Positions 54,840 to 61,900 of a stretch of DNA of 64,000 bases are shown in pieces. The position numbers and the translations under genes were made by a program. Under the pieces are notes generated by a model. It was not told where the DNA came from. It worked only from the letters and a program-made list of their open reading frames with translations, and ran no database searches. The stretch lies in NCBI GenBank assembly GCA_023663905.1, contig JAMPGO010000001.1:109840-173839 (forward strand). Reading direction: 5' to 3'. The DNA comes from Ruminococcus flavefaciens (lineage in GTDB: Bacteria > Bacillota > Clostridia > Oscillospirales > Ruminococcaceae). Position 1 is the first letter of the stretch. Every line of letters starts with the position of its first letter.

Positions 54840-55418
54840 ATGGCAGTATTAAATTTAGCGGACAAGGAAATCACACAGACAGACGACCGTGAAAAGGCGA
54901 TAATTTCAATTGTTGAGCATATCAGAAGTCAGGAGCTTTCATTTTTTGAGGAAGCGACGGCGATACAGAATCTTATTGAGCATTACGGACTTACGCAGGA
55001 AGAGGCGGCGGCGAAGCTGGGAAGGGTGCAGAGTACGATAGCGAACAAACTGCGACTTCTCCGCCTTACTTCCGACGAGCAGGCGACCATAATGCAGTTC
55101 AGCCTTACGGAACGTCACGCAAGGGCATTGCTCAGGATAGCAAGTCCCGAGGACAGAGCGCTGATTCTTGATAAAATTATTGACGAAGGGCTTAACGTTG
55201 ACAAGACGGAACAGCTTATTGACAAATTCATCGGCAGTGAGAATCACCGTCGGAAATGCAGGAAGCGTTCGGGCGTATTCAGAAGCGTTACTATTTTTGC
55301 GAATACTATCAGCAAGGCGGTTGAGTCTATGAAATCGGCAGGAGTTTCCGCAGATTCACAGGAAATAAAGGGCGACGACTACATAGAATACAGGGTGAGA
55401 ATACCTGTGAGCAAGTGA
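54840..55418 (+). CDS. Noc-position ParB-like protein lacking the CTP-binding domain
   Basis: 192 residues in the place where noc lies in Bacillus. It aligns by eye with Noc from the helix before the HTH onward: GLTQEEAAAKLGRVQSTIANKLRLLRL (recognition region, written here in part), SLTERHARALLRI, and a C-terminal dimerisation segment ending VRIPVSK. The N-terminal ParB/CTPase domain with GERRW (about 95 residues in Noc) is missing. It is not encoded upstream in any frame that I can see, and a Shine-Dalgarno (GAGGAAA) supports this start. Confidence 0.82.
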   Translation: MAVLNLADKEITQTDDREKAIISIVEHIRSQELSFFEEATAIQNLIEHYGLTQEEAAAKLGRVQSTIANKLRLLRLTSDEQATIMQFSLTERHARALLRIASPEDRALILDKIIDEGLNVDKTEQLIDKFIGSENHRRKCRKRSGVFRSVTIFANTISKAVESMKSAGVSADSQEIKGDDYIEYRVRIPVSK

Positions 55419-55422
55419 AAAA

Positions 55423-55438
55423 TGTTCCACGTGGAACA
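55423..55438. other. parS-like site 4
   Basis: TGTTCCACGTGGAACA, 4 bp past the noc-like stop. Confidence 0.9.
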
Positions 55439-55463
55439 TCTCCGTCCGTAATCAGATAATTTA

Positions 55464-55479
55464 TGTTTCACGTGGAACA
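55464..55479. other. parS-like site 5
   Basis: TGTTTCACGTGGAACA, in the noc-parA intergenic region. Confidence 0.85.
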
Positions 55480-55501
55480 TTTCTGTTGTTTGCATATGCA
55501 G

Positions 55502-55517
55502 TGTTCCACGTGGAACA
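55502..55517. other. parS-like site 6
   Basis: TGTTCCACGTGGAACA, 28 bp upstream of the parA -35. Confidence 0.9.
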
Positions 55518-55545
55518 TTTTTTTGTAAAAAAGCGTGATTATGTA

Positions 55546-55574
55546 TTTACAAACAGGAAAAAAAGTGCTATAAT
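55546..55574 (+). promoter_or_regulatory. Promoter of parAB
   Basis: TTTACA (55546-55551), 17 bp spacer, TATAAT (55569-55574) with extended TGC. ParB spreading from sites 4-6 could affect it. Confidence 0.8.
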
Positions 55575-55605
55575 AAAAATATCTTGTAACGAAAGGAAGA
55601 ATCTT

Positions 55606-56424
55606 ATGGGGAAAATTATAGTTGTTGCCAACCAGAAAGGCGGTGTAGGAAAAACTACCACTGTAGTTAATCTCTCGGCTTATCTCGGCTTGCGTGACAA
55701 AAAAGTTCTTTGTATAGACGCAGACCCTCAGGGCAATTCCACAACCGCTTTCGGAGTCAGAAAAAAGTCAGTCAGTGCCACTACTTATGAAGTTCTTATA
55801 GGAAAGGCTAGGATTCAGGATGCTGTTATTGCGACTGAATTTAAGAACGTTTCCATAGTTCCTGCAACAGAATCGCTTGCAGGAGTTGAAATTGAGCTGA
55901 TAAACATTGAAAACCGTGTTAACAGGCTTAAAATGCAGTTGCTCACGATTAAAAACGACTATGATTATATATTCATTGACTGTCCGCCCGCACTCGGTTC
56001 GCTGACTATCAATGCACTTGTGGCAAGCGATAGCATTATCGTGCCTATGCTTGCTGAATTTTTTGCACTGGAGGGCTTGTCCCAGCTTGTGAATACAATC
56101 AGAATAGTTAAAACAAATTACAATCCATCTCTTGAAATCGAGGGCATACTGTTCACGATGTTTGATGGCAGACTTAACACCGCCAATGAAGTTGTGGCAG
56201 AGGTTGAAAAATATTTTCCTGATAAGGTATTCAAGACAAAAATTCCTCGCAACGTGCGTATTTCCGAAGCACCCAGTCACGGCAAGCCTATTATGTACTA
56301 TGACAGGAACTCGAAGGGAACTGATTCATATACGCTTCTGGGACTTGAAATTCTGGGCGAACCGCTAAAGCTTCCGCCGAAAAAGATGAGGGGTATTTTC
56401 TCGTTCAGGAAAAAAGATAATTAA
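55606..56424 (+). CDS. parA: Chromosome partition ATPase ParA/Soj
   Basis: 272 residues from MGKIIVVANQKGG behind AAAGGAAG; a longer frame crosses the promoter and is rejected. Deviant Walker A KGGVGKTT, DADPQGN and IDCPPALG are typical of ParA. Works with ParB and parS in origin segregation and influences DnaA in B. subtilis. Confidence 0.97.
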   Translation: MGKIIVVANQKGGVGKTTTVVNLSAYLGLRDKKVLCIDADPQGNSTTAFGVRKKSVSATTYEVLIGKARIQDAVIATEFKNVSIVPATESLAGVEIELINIENRVNRLKMQLLTIKNDYDYIFIDCPPALGSLTINALVASDSIIVPMLAEFFALEGLSQLVNTIRIVKTNYNPSLEIEGILFTMFDGRLNTANEVVAEVEKYFPDKVFKTKIPRNVRISEAPSHGKPIMYYDRNSKGTDSYTLLGLEILGEPLKLPPKKMRGIFSFRKKDN

Positions 56425-56442
56425 CAGAAAGGCGGAGATTTT

Positions 56443-57279
56443 ATGGCTAAAGGTGGATTAGGTGCGGGTCTCGATTCGCTTTTCAGCGACAATTCCAGCG
56501 AAGTGCAGATAAAGACGAAACTGCGTGTATCTGAAATTGAACCGAACCGTGACCAGCCCCGAAAATATTTCAGCGAGGAAGCTATATCCGCTCTTGCTGA
56601 ATCAATCCGTGAACACGGTATGCTTCAGCCGATTCTTGTACGTCCGCTTTCAACCGGAAATTATCAGATTGTTGCAGGCGAAAGGCGCTGGAGGGCAGCG
56701 AGAAGGCTCGGGCTTAGTGAAGTACCTGTTAATATAAGAGAGATGTCCGATATTGAAACGGCGCAGATTGCCATTATCGAGAATCTTCAGCGAGAGAATC
56801 TCAATCCCATTGAAGAGGCAAAAGGCTATCGGGATTTGATTGACAAATACGGTATGACGCAGGAGCAGATAGCGAAGATGATAGGAAAATCACGCTCGGC
56901 TGTTGCAAATTCCATAAGAATATTATCGCTTCCCGAAGCTGTACACAGAATGATTGAGGACGGCGATTTGTCGGTCGGTCACGCAAAAGCGCTTCTTGCC
57001 TTTGAGGATACATATACTGTTGTTGATTTGGCAGAAAAAGCCTGCAACGGCGGAATGACTGTAAGGCAGATTGAAAAGCTTGCCCAGAAGGAAAATGTTC
57101 CACGTGAAACAAAGTCGGACAAGAAGATTGATAACTATTTCACGGAAATGGAAATCTCGCTTAAAGAGAGACTCGGGCGCAAGGTTAAAGTTGACTACGG
57201 CAAGAATAAGGGTGTTCTGGTTCTTGAATTTTATGACAAGGACGATTTGAAAACCATCGCCGAAAAATTAGCTGAATAA
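56443..57279 (+). CDS. parB: Chromosome partition protein ParB/Spo0J
   Basis: 278 residues, full length. CTP-binding domain with PRKYF, GERRWRAARRLG and ENLQRENLNPIEEA; HTH with MTQEQIAKMIGKSRSAVANSIR; C-terminal dimerisation domain. Binds parS and slides as a clamp. Contains a parS-like site in its own coding sequence. Confidence 0.97.
   Translation: MAKGGLGAGLDSLFSDNSSEVQIKTKLRVSEIEPNRDQPRKYFSEEAISALAESIREHGMLQPILVRPLSTGNYQIVAGERRWRAARRLGLSEVPVNIREMSDIETAQIAIIENLQRENLNPIEEAKGYRDLIDKYGMTQEQIAKMIGKSRSAVANSIRILSLPEAVHRMIEDGDLSVGHAKALLAFEDTYTVVDLAEKACNGGMTVRQIEKLAQKENVPRETKSDKKIDNYFTEMEISLKERLGRKVKVDYGKNKGVLVLEFYDKDDLKTIAEKLAE
57096..57111. other. parS-like site 7 (inside parB)
   Basis: TGTTCCACGTGAAACA, identical to a B. 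subtilis-type parS. Confidence 0.9.
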
Positions 57280-57282
57280 AAT

Positions 57283-57298
57283 TGTTCCACGTGGAACA
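57283..57298. other. parS-like site 8
   Basis: TGTTCCACGTGGAACA, 3 bp past the parB stop. Confidence 0.9.
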
Positions 57299-57322
57299 TC
57301 AATAAAAAAGGAGTAATTAATA

Positions 57323-58612
57323 ATGATAGACATTAAATTTCTCAGAGAGAATCCGGAAGTTGTAAAGGAGAATATCAAAAAGAAGTTTCAGGACGAGAAG
57401 CTTGAGCTTGTTGACAAGGTGATTGCGCTTGACAGCCAGTACAGGGCTACAAAGCTGGAGTGCGATACTCTGCGTGGCGAAAGAAACAGCAAGAGCAAGA
57501 CTATCGGCGGATTTATGGCTAAGGGTCAGAAGGATGAGGCTGAAAAGGTCAAGGCTGAGGTCGGCGAAATCAATGCCAAGCTTGCCGAGCTTGAAGAGCT
57601 TGAAGTTAAGCTTGAAGGCGAAATCCGTGAGATTATGCTTGTCATCCCGAATATCATCGACGACAGCGTACCTGTAGGCAAGGACGACAGCGAGAATGTT
57701 GAGGTTGAGAAGTTCGGCGAGCCTGCTGTGCCTGATTTTGAAGTGCCGTATCACGTTGATATTATGGAAAAAGTCAACGGTATCGACCTTGACAGCGCAA
57801 GAAAAACGAGCGGTAACGGATTCTATTATCTCTGCGGAGACATTGCACAGCTCCAGTCCTGCATACTCTCTTATGCAAGGGATTTTATGATTGACAAGGG
57901 CTTTATATACTATATTCCGCCGTTTATGATTAGAAGCAACGTTGTTACAGGCGTTATGAGCTTTGACGATATGGAAAATATGATGTACAAGATTGAGGGC
58001 GAGGACTTGTATCTCATCGGCACAAGCGAGCATTCTATGATTGGCAAGTTCATTGATACTATTATTCCCGAAGGTGAGCTTCCGAAAACGCTTACAAGCT
58101 ATTCGCCGTGTTTCCGCAAGGAAGTTGGTTCACGTGGAATCGAAGAGCGTGGTGTTTACCGCATTCACCAGTTTGAAAAGCAGGAAATGATTGTTGTGTG
58201 CAAGCCCGAAGAGAGTATGGAATGGTTTCACAAGCTTTACAGCTATACGGTTGAATTTTTCCGCACACTTGATATTCCTGTCCGCACGCTTGAATGCTGT
58301 TCGGGCGATTTGGCTGACCTTAAGGTGAAGAGCATTGACGTTGAAGCGTGGTCGCCACGTCAGAAGAAGTATTTTGAAGTAGGAAGCTGTTCAAATCTCG
58401 GCGACGCTCAGGCAAGACGTCTCCAGATTCGTGTAAAAGGCGAGGACGGCAAAAAGTATCTTCCGCACACTCTCAATAATACTGTTGTTGCTCCGCCGAG
58501 AATGCTTATCGCTTTCCTTGAAAACAACGTGAATGAGGACGGAAGCATAAGAATCCCCGAAGCACTCCGCCCGTATATGAGAAAAGATATTATCACTGTT
58601 CCCGAAAAGTAA
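57323..58612 (+). CDS. serS: Seryl-tRNA synthetase
   Basis: 429 residues. N-terminal coiled-coil arm (about 30-105) that binds the tRNA-Ser variable arm, then the class II core with FRKEVGSRGIEERGVYRIHQF and the C-terminal motif 3 (PPRMLIAFLEN region). AAAAAGGAG precedes the ATG. Follows parAB directly; a location here is seen in several Firmicutes. No T-box. Confidence 0.98.
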   Translation: MIDIKFLRENPEVVKENIKKKFQDEKLELVDKVIALDSQYRATKLECDTLRGERNSKSKTIGGFMAKGQKDEAEKVKAEVGEINAKLAELEELEVKLEGEIREIMLVIPNIIDDSVPVGKDDSENVEVEKFGEPAVPDFEVPYHVDIMEKVNGIDLDSARKTSGNGFYYLCGDIAQLQSCILSYARDFMIDKGFIYYIPPFMIRSNVVTGVMSFDDMENMMYKIEGEDLYLIGTSEHSMIGKFIDTIIPEGELPKTLTSYSPCFRKEVGSRGIEERGVYRIHQFEKQEMIVVCKPEESMEWFHKLYSYTVEFFRTLDIPVRTLECCSGDLADLKVKSIDVEAWSPRQKKYFEVGSCSNLGDAQARRLQIRVKGEDGKKYLPHTLNNTVVAPPRMLIAFLENNVNEDGSIRIPEALRPYMRKDIITVPEK

Positions 58613-58614
58613 AA

Positions 58615-58630
58615 TGTTCCACGTGGAACA
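58615..58630. other. parS-like site 9
   Basis: TGTTCCACGTGGAACA, 2 bp past the serS stop. Confidence 0.9.
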
Positions 58631-58640
58631 TTGATAAACA

Positions 58641-58675
58641 AAAAGACTGTCGGAAAAAATCCGGCAGTCTTTTTT
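58641..58675. terminator. Bidirectional terminator after serS
   Basis: AAAAGACTGTCGG / CCGGCAGTCTTTT hairpin with A and T runs on either side. Confidence 0.88.
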
Positions 58676-58774
58676 CTATTCGGGATAGTCGCCCCATTTT
58701 GCAGCGGTGCAGAAACACATTGTTATAACTCCGACAGTTCCGCCGAACATACTTCCGAGAATAAAATTAATCAT
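58676..58774 (-). CDS. 32-residue DUF3789-like membrane peptide
   Basis: MINFILGSMFGGTVGVITMC, then a short polar tail ending KWGDYPE. One hydrophobic helix with two Cys. The Shine-Dalgarno GGGAGGTG is perfect and correctly spaced. The pattern FLLG.FGG..GV.TMC..TAA resembles the small DUF3789 proteins often found on Firmicutes mobile elements; recognition is from memory. Function unknown. Confidence 0.7.
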   Translation of the reverse strand: MINFILGSMFGGTVGVITMCFCTAAKWGDYPE

Positions 58775-58825
58775 AAAAAACACCTCCCTTTATATTATGC
58801 ACAGAAAAGGGAGGTGTTAAACATT

Positions 58826-59137
58826 TTATGCTTCAATCATCTTGATTATATCAGCCTTTTCACGGTAGCCGACTGACATATTGTGAATTGCGCCGTCCTT
58901 GACGAGAACGAGCAGGGGAATATTTTCACAGCGGAATGCGGCGGCAAGTTCGGGCTGTTCGTCAACGTTGATTTTTCCGACCTTCACCTTGCCGTCGTAT
59001 TCGTCGGCGATTTCCTCAACTATGGGTGCGAGCATCATACACGGACCGCACCATTCTGCCCATAAATCAAGCAGGACAGTACCTTTATAGTTGCGCACTT
59101 CTTCATCGAAGTTCTCTTTTGTAATCGTTATCTCCAT
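58826..59137 (-). CDS. trxA: Thioredoxin
   Basis: 103 residues with WAEWCGPCMM active site and the cis-Pro loop ENIPLLV. Start behind GGAGTG. It lies immediately downstream of an FTR-like gene and a flavodiiron protein, suggesting that ferredoxin-derived electrons may reduce it. Confidence 0.95.
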   Translation of the reverse strand: MEITITKENFDEEVRNYKGTVLLDLWAEWCGPCMMLAPIVEEIADEYDGKVKVGKINVDEQPELAAAFRCENIPLLVLVKDGAIHNMSVGYREKADIIKMIEA

Positions 59138-59157
59138 ATTATCACTCCATTCAGGAA

Positions 59158-59173
59158 TGTTCCACGTGGAACA
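59158..59173. other. parS-like site 10
   Basis: TGTTCCACGTGGAACA; directly abuts the FTR-like gene stop (59174-59176). Confidence 0.9.
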
Positions 59174-59380
59174 TTATTTTGATTTATAGTACAGCATACA
59201 GTGACAGAAGCCTTCAAAATCAGGGTCGGCAATCTGTTCACGAAATTCCTTGCACATACATTTGTTTTCAGGTATTCTCGCAAGCTTACAGGGGCAGTAG
59301 CCGTCCTTGCGTGCGAGTCCCTCTTTCAGTCTTGCGACAACTTCCTTGTCGGGATTGAGAGTTACTTTTATAGAAATCAC
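59174..59380 (-). CDS. Ferredoxin-thioredoxin reductase catalytic-chain-like protein
   Basis: 68 residues with three CxC motifs, CPC, CMC and CHC, in the order of the FTR beta chain, which carries a 4Fe-4S cluster next to a redox disulfide. Adjacent to thioredoxin. The only in-frame canonical start upstream is GTG (59380), but it lies inside the Shine-Dalgarno AAGGAGTG. The properly spaced codon is ATA (59369-59371), leading to KVTLNPDKEV. No FTR alpha chain is visible nearby. Confidence 0.82.
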   Translation of the reverse strand: MISIKVTLNPDKEVVARLKEGLARKDGYCPCKLARIPENKCMCKEFREQIADPDFEGFCHCMLYYKSK

Positions 59381-59383
59381 TCC

Positions 59384-60541
59384 TTATTTTACAAGCTCCT
59401 CAGCCATAGAGTCTATCTGCTCAATATTCTCAGCCTTTACAGCGGATTTGATTGTTACGGTTGTATCAAGCCAGCTTATATTCTTGGACTTCTCAAACTT
59501 GCCCTTGATATATTTTCCCGCAGTTATTGCCCACGTACCGTTTTCGATGATACCGATTGTGCGGTTCTGATAGTTTCGCTCGGTGAGTTCATCGATAAAG
59601 CGGTTCATAAACGGGAAAATCTCGCCGTTGTATGTTGTTGTGGCAAGTACGATTCTGCCGTATCTGAATGCGTCCTCAACAGCTTCCGCCATATCTTCAC
59701 GGGCAAGGTCTGCTACTGCAACCTTAGGACAGCCTTTCTCGATAAGCTTATCCCTGAGAATTTCCACAGCCTTCTTGGTGTTGCCGTAAACGGAAGTATA
59801 TGCAATAAATACTCCCTCGGATTCCACGCCGTAAGATGACCAGGTATCGTAGAGGTTGAGATAATAGCCGAGATTTTCAGTGAGAACCGGTCCGTGAAGC
59901 GGACAGATTGTCTGTATGTCAAGTGCGGAGGCTTTCTTGAGAAGAGCCTGAACGGGTGCGCCGTATTTGCCCACGATTCCGAAGTAATAACGGCGAGCTT
60001 CGCAAGCCCAGTCCTCATCGGCATCCAGTGCGCCGAATTTGCCGAAGCCGTCGGCGGAGAAAAGTACCTTGTCCTTGCTGTCGTATGTCACCATAACTTC
60101 AGGCCAGTGTACCATTGGTGCGAATACAAATGTAAGCTCGTGGCTTCCGAGATTAAGCGATTCGCCGTCCTTTACGGTAAGCTTGCCTGCGATTTCAAGT
60201 TCAGGGAAAAATGCCGAAATCATCGTGAATGTCTTTGCATTTCCGACAACTGTCGTTTCGGGAAATTCCTCCAGAAATTTTGCGATGTTTGCGGAATGGT
60301 CGGGTTCCATATGCTGTACTATGAGATAATCGGGATTCTTTCCGCCAAGCACTTCCCTGAGATTCGCAAGCCACTCATCGCCGAAATTTATATCGACTGT
60401 ATCAAGGACAGCAGTTTTTTCATCCATAATCACATAGGAGTTGTATGCCATTCCGTTAGGCACGTCAAACTGTCCCTCGAATAAATCAACCTTATGGTCG
60501 TTTACACCGATATAGAAAATATCTTCCGTTACGTTCTTCAT
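59384..60541 (-). CDS. Flavodiiron protein (FprA family)
   Basis: 385 residues from MKNVTEDIFY, 9 bp after GAGG. The metallo-beta-lactamase-like domain has diiron ligands in HMEPDH, MVHWPE, SADGFG and PLHGPV. The flavodoxin domain (from about 245) has the FMN loop YTSVYGNTKK. Reduces O2 or NO to water or N2O, protecting anaerobes. It is followed within 4 bp by the FTR-like gene and then thioredoxin. Confidence 0.95.
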   Translation of the reverse strand: MKNVTEDIFYIGVNDHKVDLFEGQFDVPNGMAYNSYVIMDEKTAVLDTVDINFGDEWLANLREVLGGKNPDYLIVQHMEPDHSANIAKFLEEFPETTVVGNAKTFTMISAFFPELEIAGKLTVKDGESLNLGSHELTFVFAPMVHWPEVMVTYDSKDKVLFSADGFGKFGALDADEDWACEARRYYFGIVGKYGAPVQALLKKASALDIQTICPLHGPVLTENLGYYLNLYDTWSSYGVESEGVFIAYTSVYGNTKKAVEILRDKLIEKGCPKVAVADLAREDMAEAVEDAFRYGRIVLATTTYNGEIFPFMNRFIDELTERNYQNRTIGIIENGTWAITAGKYIKGKFEKSKNISWLDTTVTIKSAVKAENIEQIDSMAEELVK

Positions 60542-60584
60542 TTTTATATTCCTCATTTCTATTGTGATATTTAATGGTATAATT

Positions 60585-60590
60585 ATTATA
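60585..60590 (-). promoter_or_regulatory. Extended -10 upstream of the flavodiiron gene
   Basis: TGTGCTATAAT on the minus strand; no good -35 at 17 bp. Confidence 0.5.
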
Positions 60591-60648
60591 GCACATTTCA
60601 GGAAATAATGATAGTAGTTTTTGTAAATTTTTGCGGATTGTAAAAAAA

Positions 60649-60664
60649 TGTTCCACGTGGAACA
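60649..60664. other. parS-like site 11
   Basis: TGTTCCACGTGGAACA, 7 bp upstream of the SLC13-like -35, between divergent genes. The only perfect palindrome besides site 6 that is not near a stop codon. Confidence 0.9.
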
Positions 60665-60670
60665 TTTATG

Positions 60671-60699
60671 TTGACAGGGAAATGGTTTTGTGATAGAAT
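60671..60699 (+). promoter_or_regulatory. Promoter of the SLC13-like permease
   Basis: TTGACA (60671-60676), 17 bp spacer, TAGAAT (60694-60699). Confidence 0.82.
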
Positions 60700-60713
60700 A
60701 AGTAGGGTAAATA

Positions 60714-60740
60714 ATACGGCGGATTCGTTCTGCCGTTTTT
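60714..60740 (+). terminator. Terminator-like hairpin between promoter and permease gene
   Basis: ACGGC / GCCGT hairpin followed by TTTTTT, starting about 8 bp past the expected transcription start and ending next to the ribosome binding site. Confidence 0.6.
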
Positions 60741-60753
60741 TGTGGAGTATGAT

Positions 60754-61848
60754 ATGAAAAAAATAATCGGATTTTTTAAGGCTCAGCCTGTTCTTGTGAT
60801 TGCTTTCGCCGCCGCACTTATAACCGTGTTTATTATTCCGCCCGACGCTCAGTATTCGGGATATATCAATTCTACTGTGCTGATACAGCTCTTCTGCCTT
60901 ATGGCTTCTGTGGGCGGTTTCAGAAGTATCGGAGTTTTCGAGAACGTCGCAGGGTTTGTGATGAAAAAAGCAGGAAATATACGACGGCTGGGTTTTATTT
61001 TTATGCTGGTCTGCTTTTTCAGCTCGATGTTTGTCACGAACGATGTCGCACTTCTCACGTTCGTTCCGCTTACGCTTATGGTGTATAATAAAATCAGCGA
61101 CGAAAAAAGCAGGATTGTTACTGTTGTGCTGGAAACAGCCGCCGCAAATCTCGGAAGTATGATTACTCCGTTCGGAAATCCGCAGAATCTCTATATTTAT
61201 GATATGTACAAGCTTTCTGTCGGGGATTTCTTCCGCACTATGCTTCCGACGGGTATTGCAAGTCTCGTTATGCTCACTATGCTGTGCTTTTTACTGCCGA
61301 CAACAGAATGCAGGGCAGAGACTTCGGGAAAAAAAGAGGTGCATAAAATTTACTTCGGGATTTATACCGCACTGTTTGTGCTGTGCCTGCTGACTGTGTT
61401 CAGAATAGTTCCGCCTGCAATATGCCTGCTCGCTACGTTCGTGTTTGTGCCGATGAAACAGCTCGAAAAGGTAGATTACTGCCTGCTGGCGACGTTTGTA
61501 TGCTTCTTTGTGTTCGTCGGAAATATTGCACGCATTGAAACTGTCAGCGGATTCTTTTCCGAAATCCTCAACGGCAGGGAAGTAATTGTTTCCGCACTGC
61601 TCTCGCAGGTGATAAGCAATGTTCCCGCTTCTGTTATGCTCTCGGGATTTACCGATAACGGCAAGGCTCTTCTGCTGGGTGTTAATCTCGGAGGACTGGG
61701 TACGGTAATCGCTTCGCTCGCAAGTCTTATCTCATTCCAGTTCTACAGAAATTCAGAGGATGCGAAATCGGGAAAATATATGCTCGTGTTTTCTGCCGTC
61801 AACTTCGGTATGCTCGCTGTACTCCTCGCACTCGCTCTTTTAAGATAA
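60754..61848 (+). CDS. SLC13/ArsB-like ion permease
   Basis: 364 residues from the ATG behind GTGGAG. About ten membrane helices. Conserved pieces FVTNDVALLTFVPL and SNVPASVMLSG form the two reentrant motifs seen in the ion-transporter (IT) superfamily, and NLGSMITPFGNPQNLYIY is typical of ArsB/CitMHS-like permeases. The substrate could be arsenite, a dicarboxylate or another anion. The stop is followed immediately by a parS-like site. Confidence 0.85.
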   Translation: MKKIIGFFKAQPVLVIAFAAALITVFIIPPDAQYSGYINSTVLIQLFCLMASVGGFRSIGVFENVAGFVMKKAGNIRRLGFIFMLVCFFSSMFVTNDVALLTFVPLTLMVYNKISDEKSRIVTVVLETAAANLGSMITPFGNPQNLYIYDMYKLSVGDFFRTMLPTGIASLVMLTMLCFLLPTTECRAETSGKKEVHKIYFGIYTALFVLCLLTVFRIVPPAICLLATFVFVPMKQLEKVDYCLLATFVCFFVFVGNIARIETVSGFFSEILNGREVIVSALLSQVISNVPASVMLSGFTDNGKALLLGVNLGGLGTVIASLASLISFQFYRNSEDAKSGKYMLVFSAVNFGMLAVLLALALLR

Positions 61849-61864
61849 TGTTCCACGTGGAACA
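61849..61864. other. parS-like site 12
   Basis: TGTTCCACGTGGAACA, starting on the base after the permease stop. Confidence 0.9.
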
Positions 61865-61868
61865 AAAA

Positions 61869-61894
61869 ATCCCGGGAATTGTTGTCCCGGGATT
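61869..61894 (-). terminator. Terminator of lipoprotein A
   Basis: AATCCCGGGA / TCCCGGGATT hairpin with a T run on the minus strand; also within reach of the plus-strand permease. Confidence 0.85.
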
Positions 61895-61900
61895 AAATTA

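Noticed and set aside
57279-57323. T-box or other riboswitch before serS
   Set aside because: The parB-serS gap is 43 bp, filled by a parS-like site and the ribosome binding site.
58126-58141. GGTTCACGTGGAATC inside serS as another parS-like site
   Set aside because: Lacks the TGTT and AACA ends; it encodes the conserved GSRGIE motif of seryl-tRNA synthetase.
58676-61864. Integrated mobile element around the DUF3789-like gene
   Set aside because: No integrase, transposase, relaxase or direct repeats; neighbouring genes are metabolic and read as native.
61869-61894. CCCGGG-centred sequence as a Noc-binding site (ATTTCCCGGGAAAT-like)
   Set aside because: It is one arm of a symmetrical terminator hairpin, TCCCGGGA repeated as an inverted pair; does not match the flanking bases of the known site.
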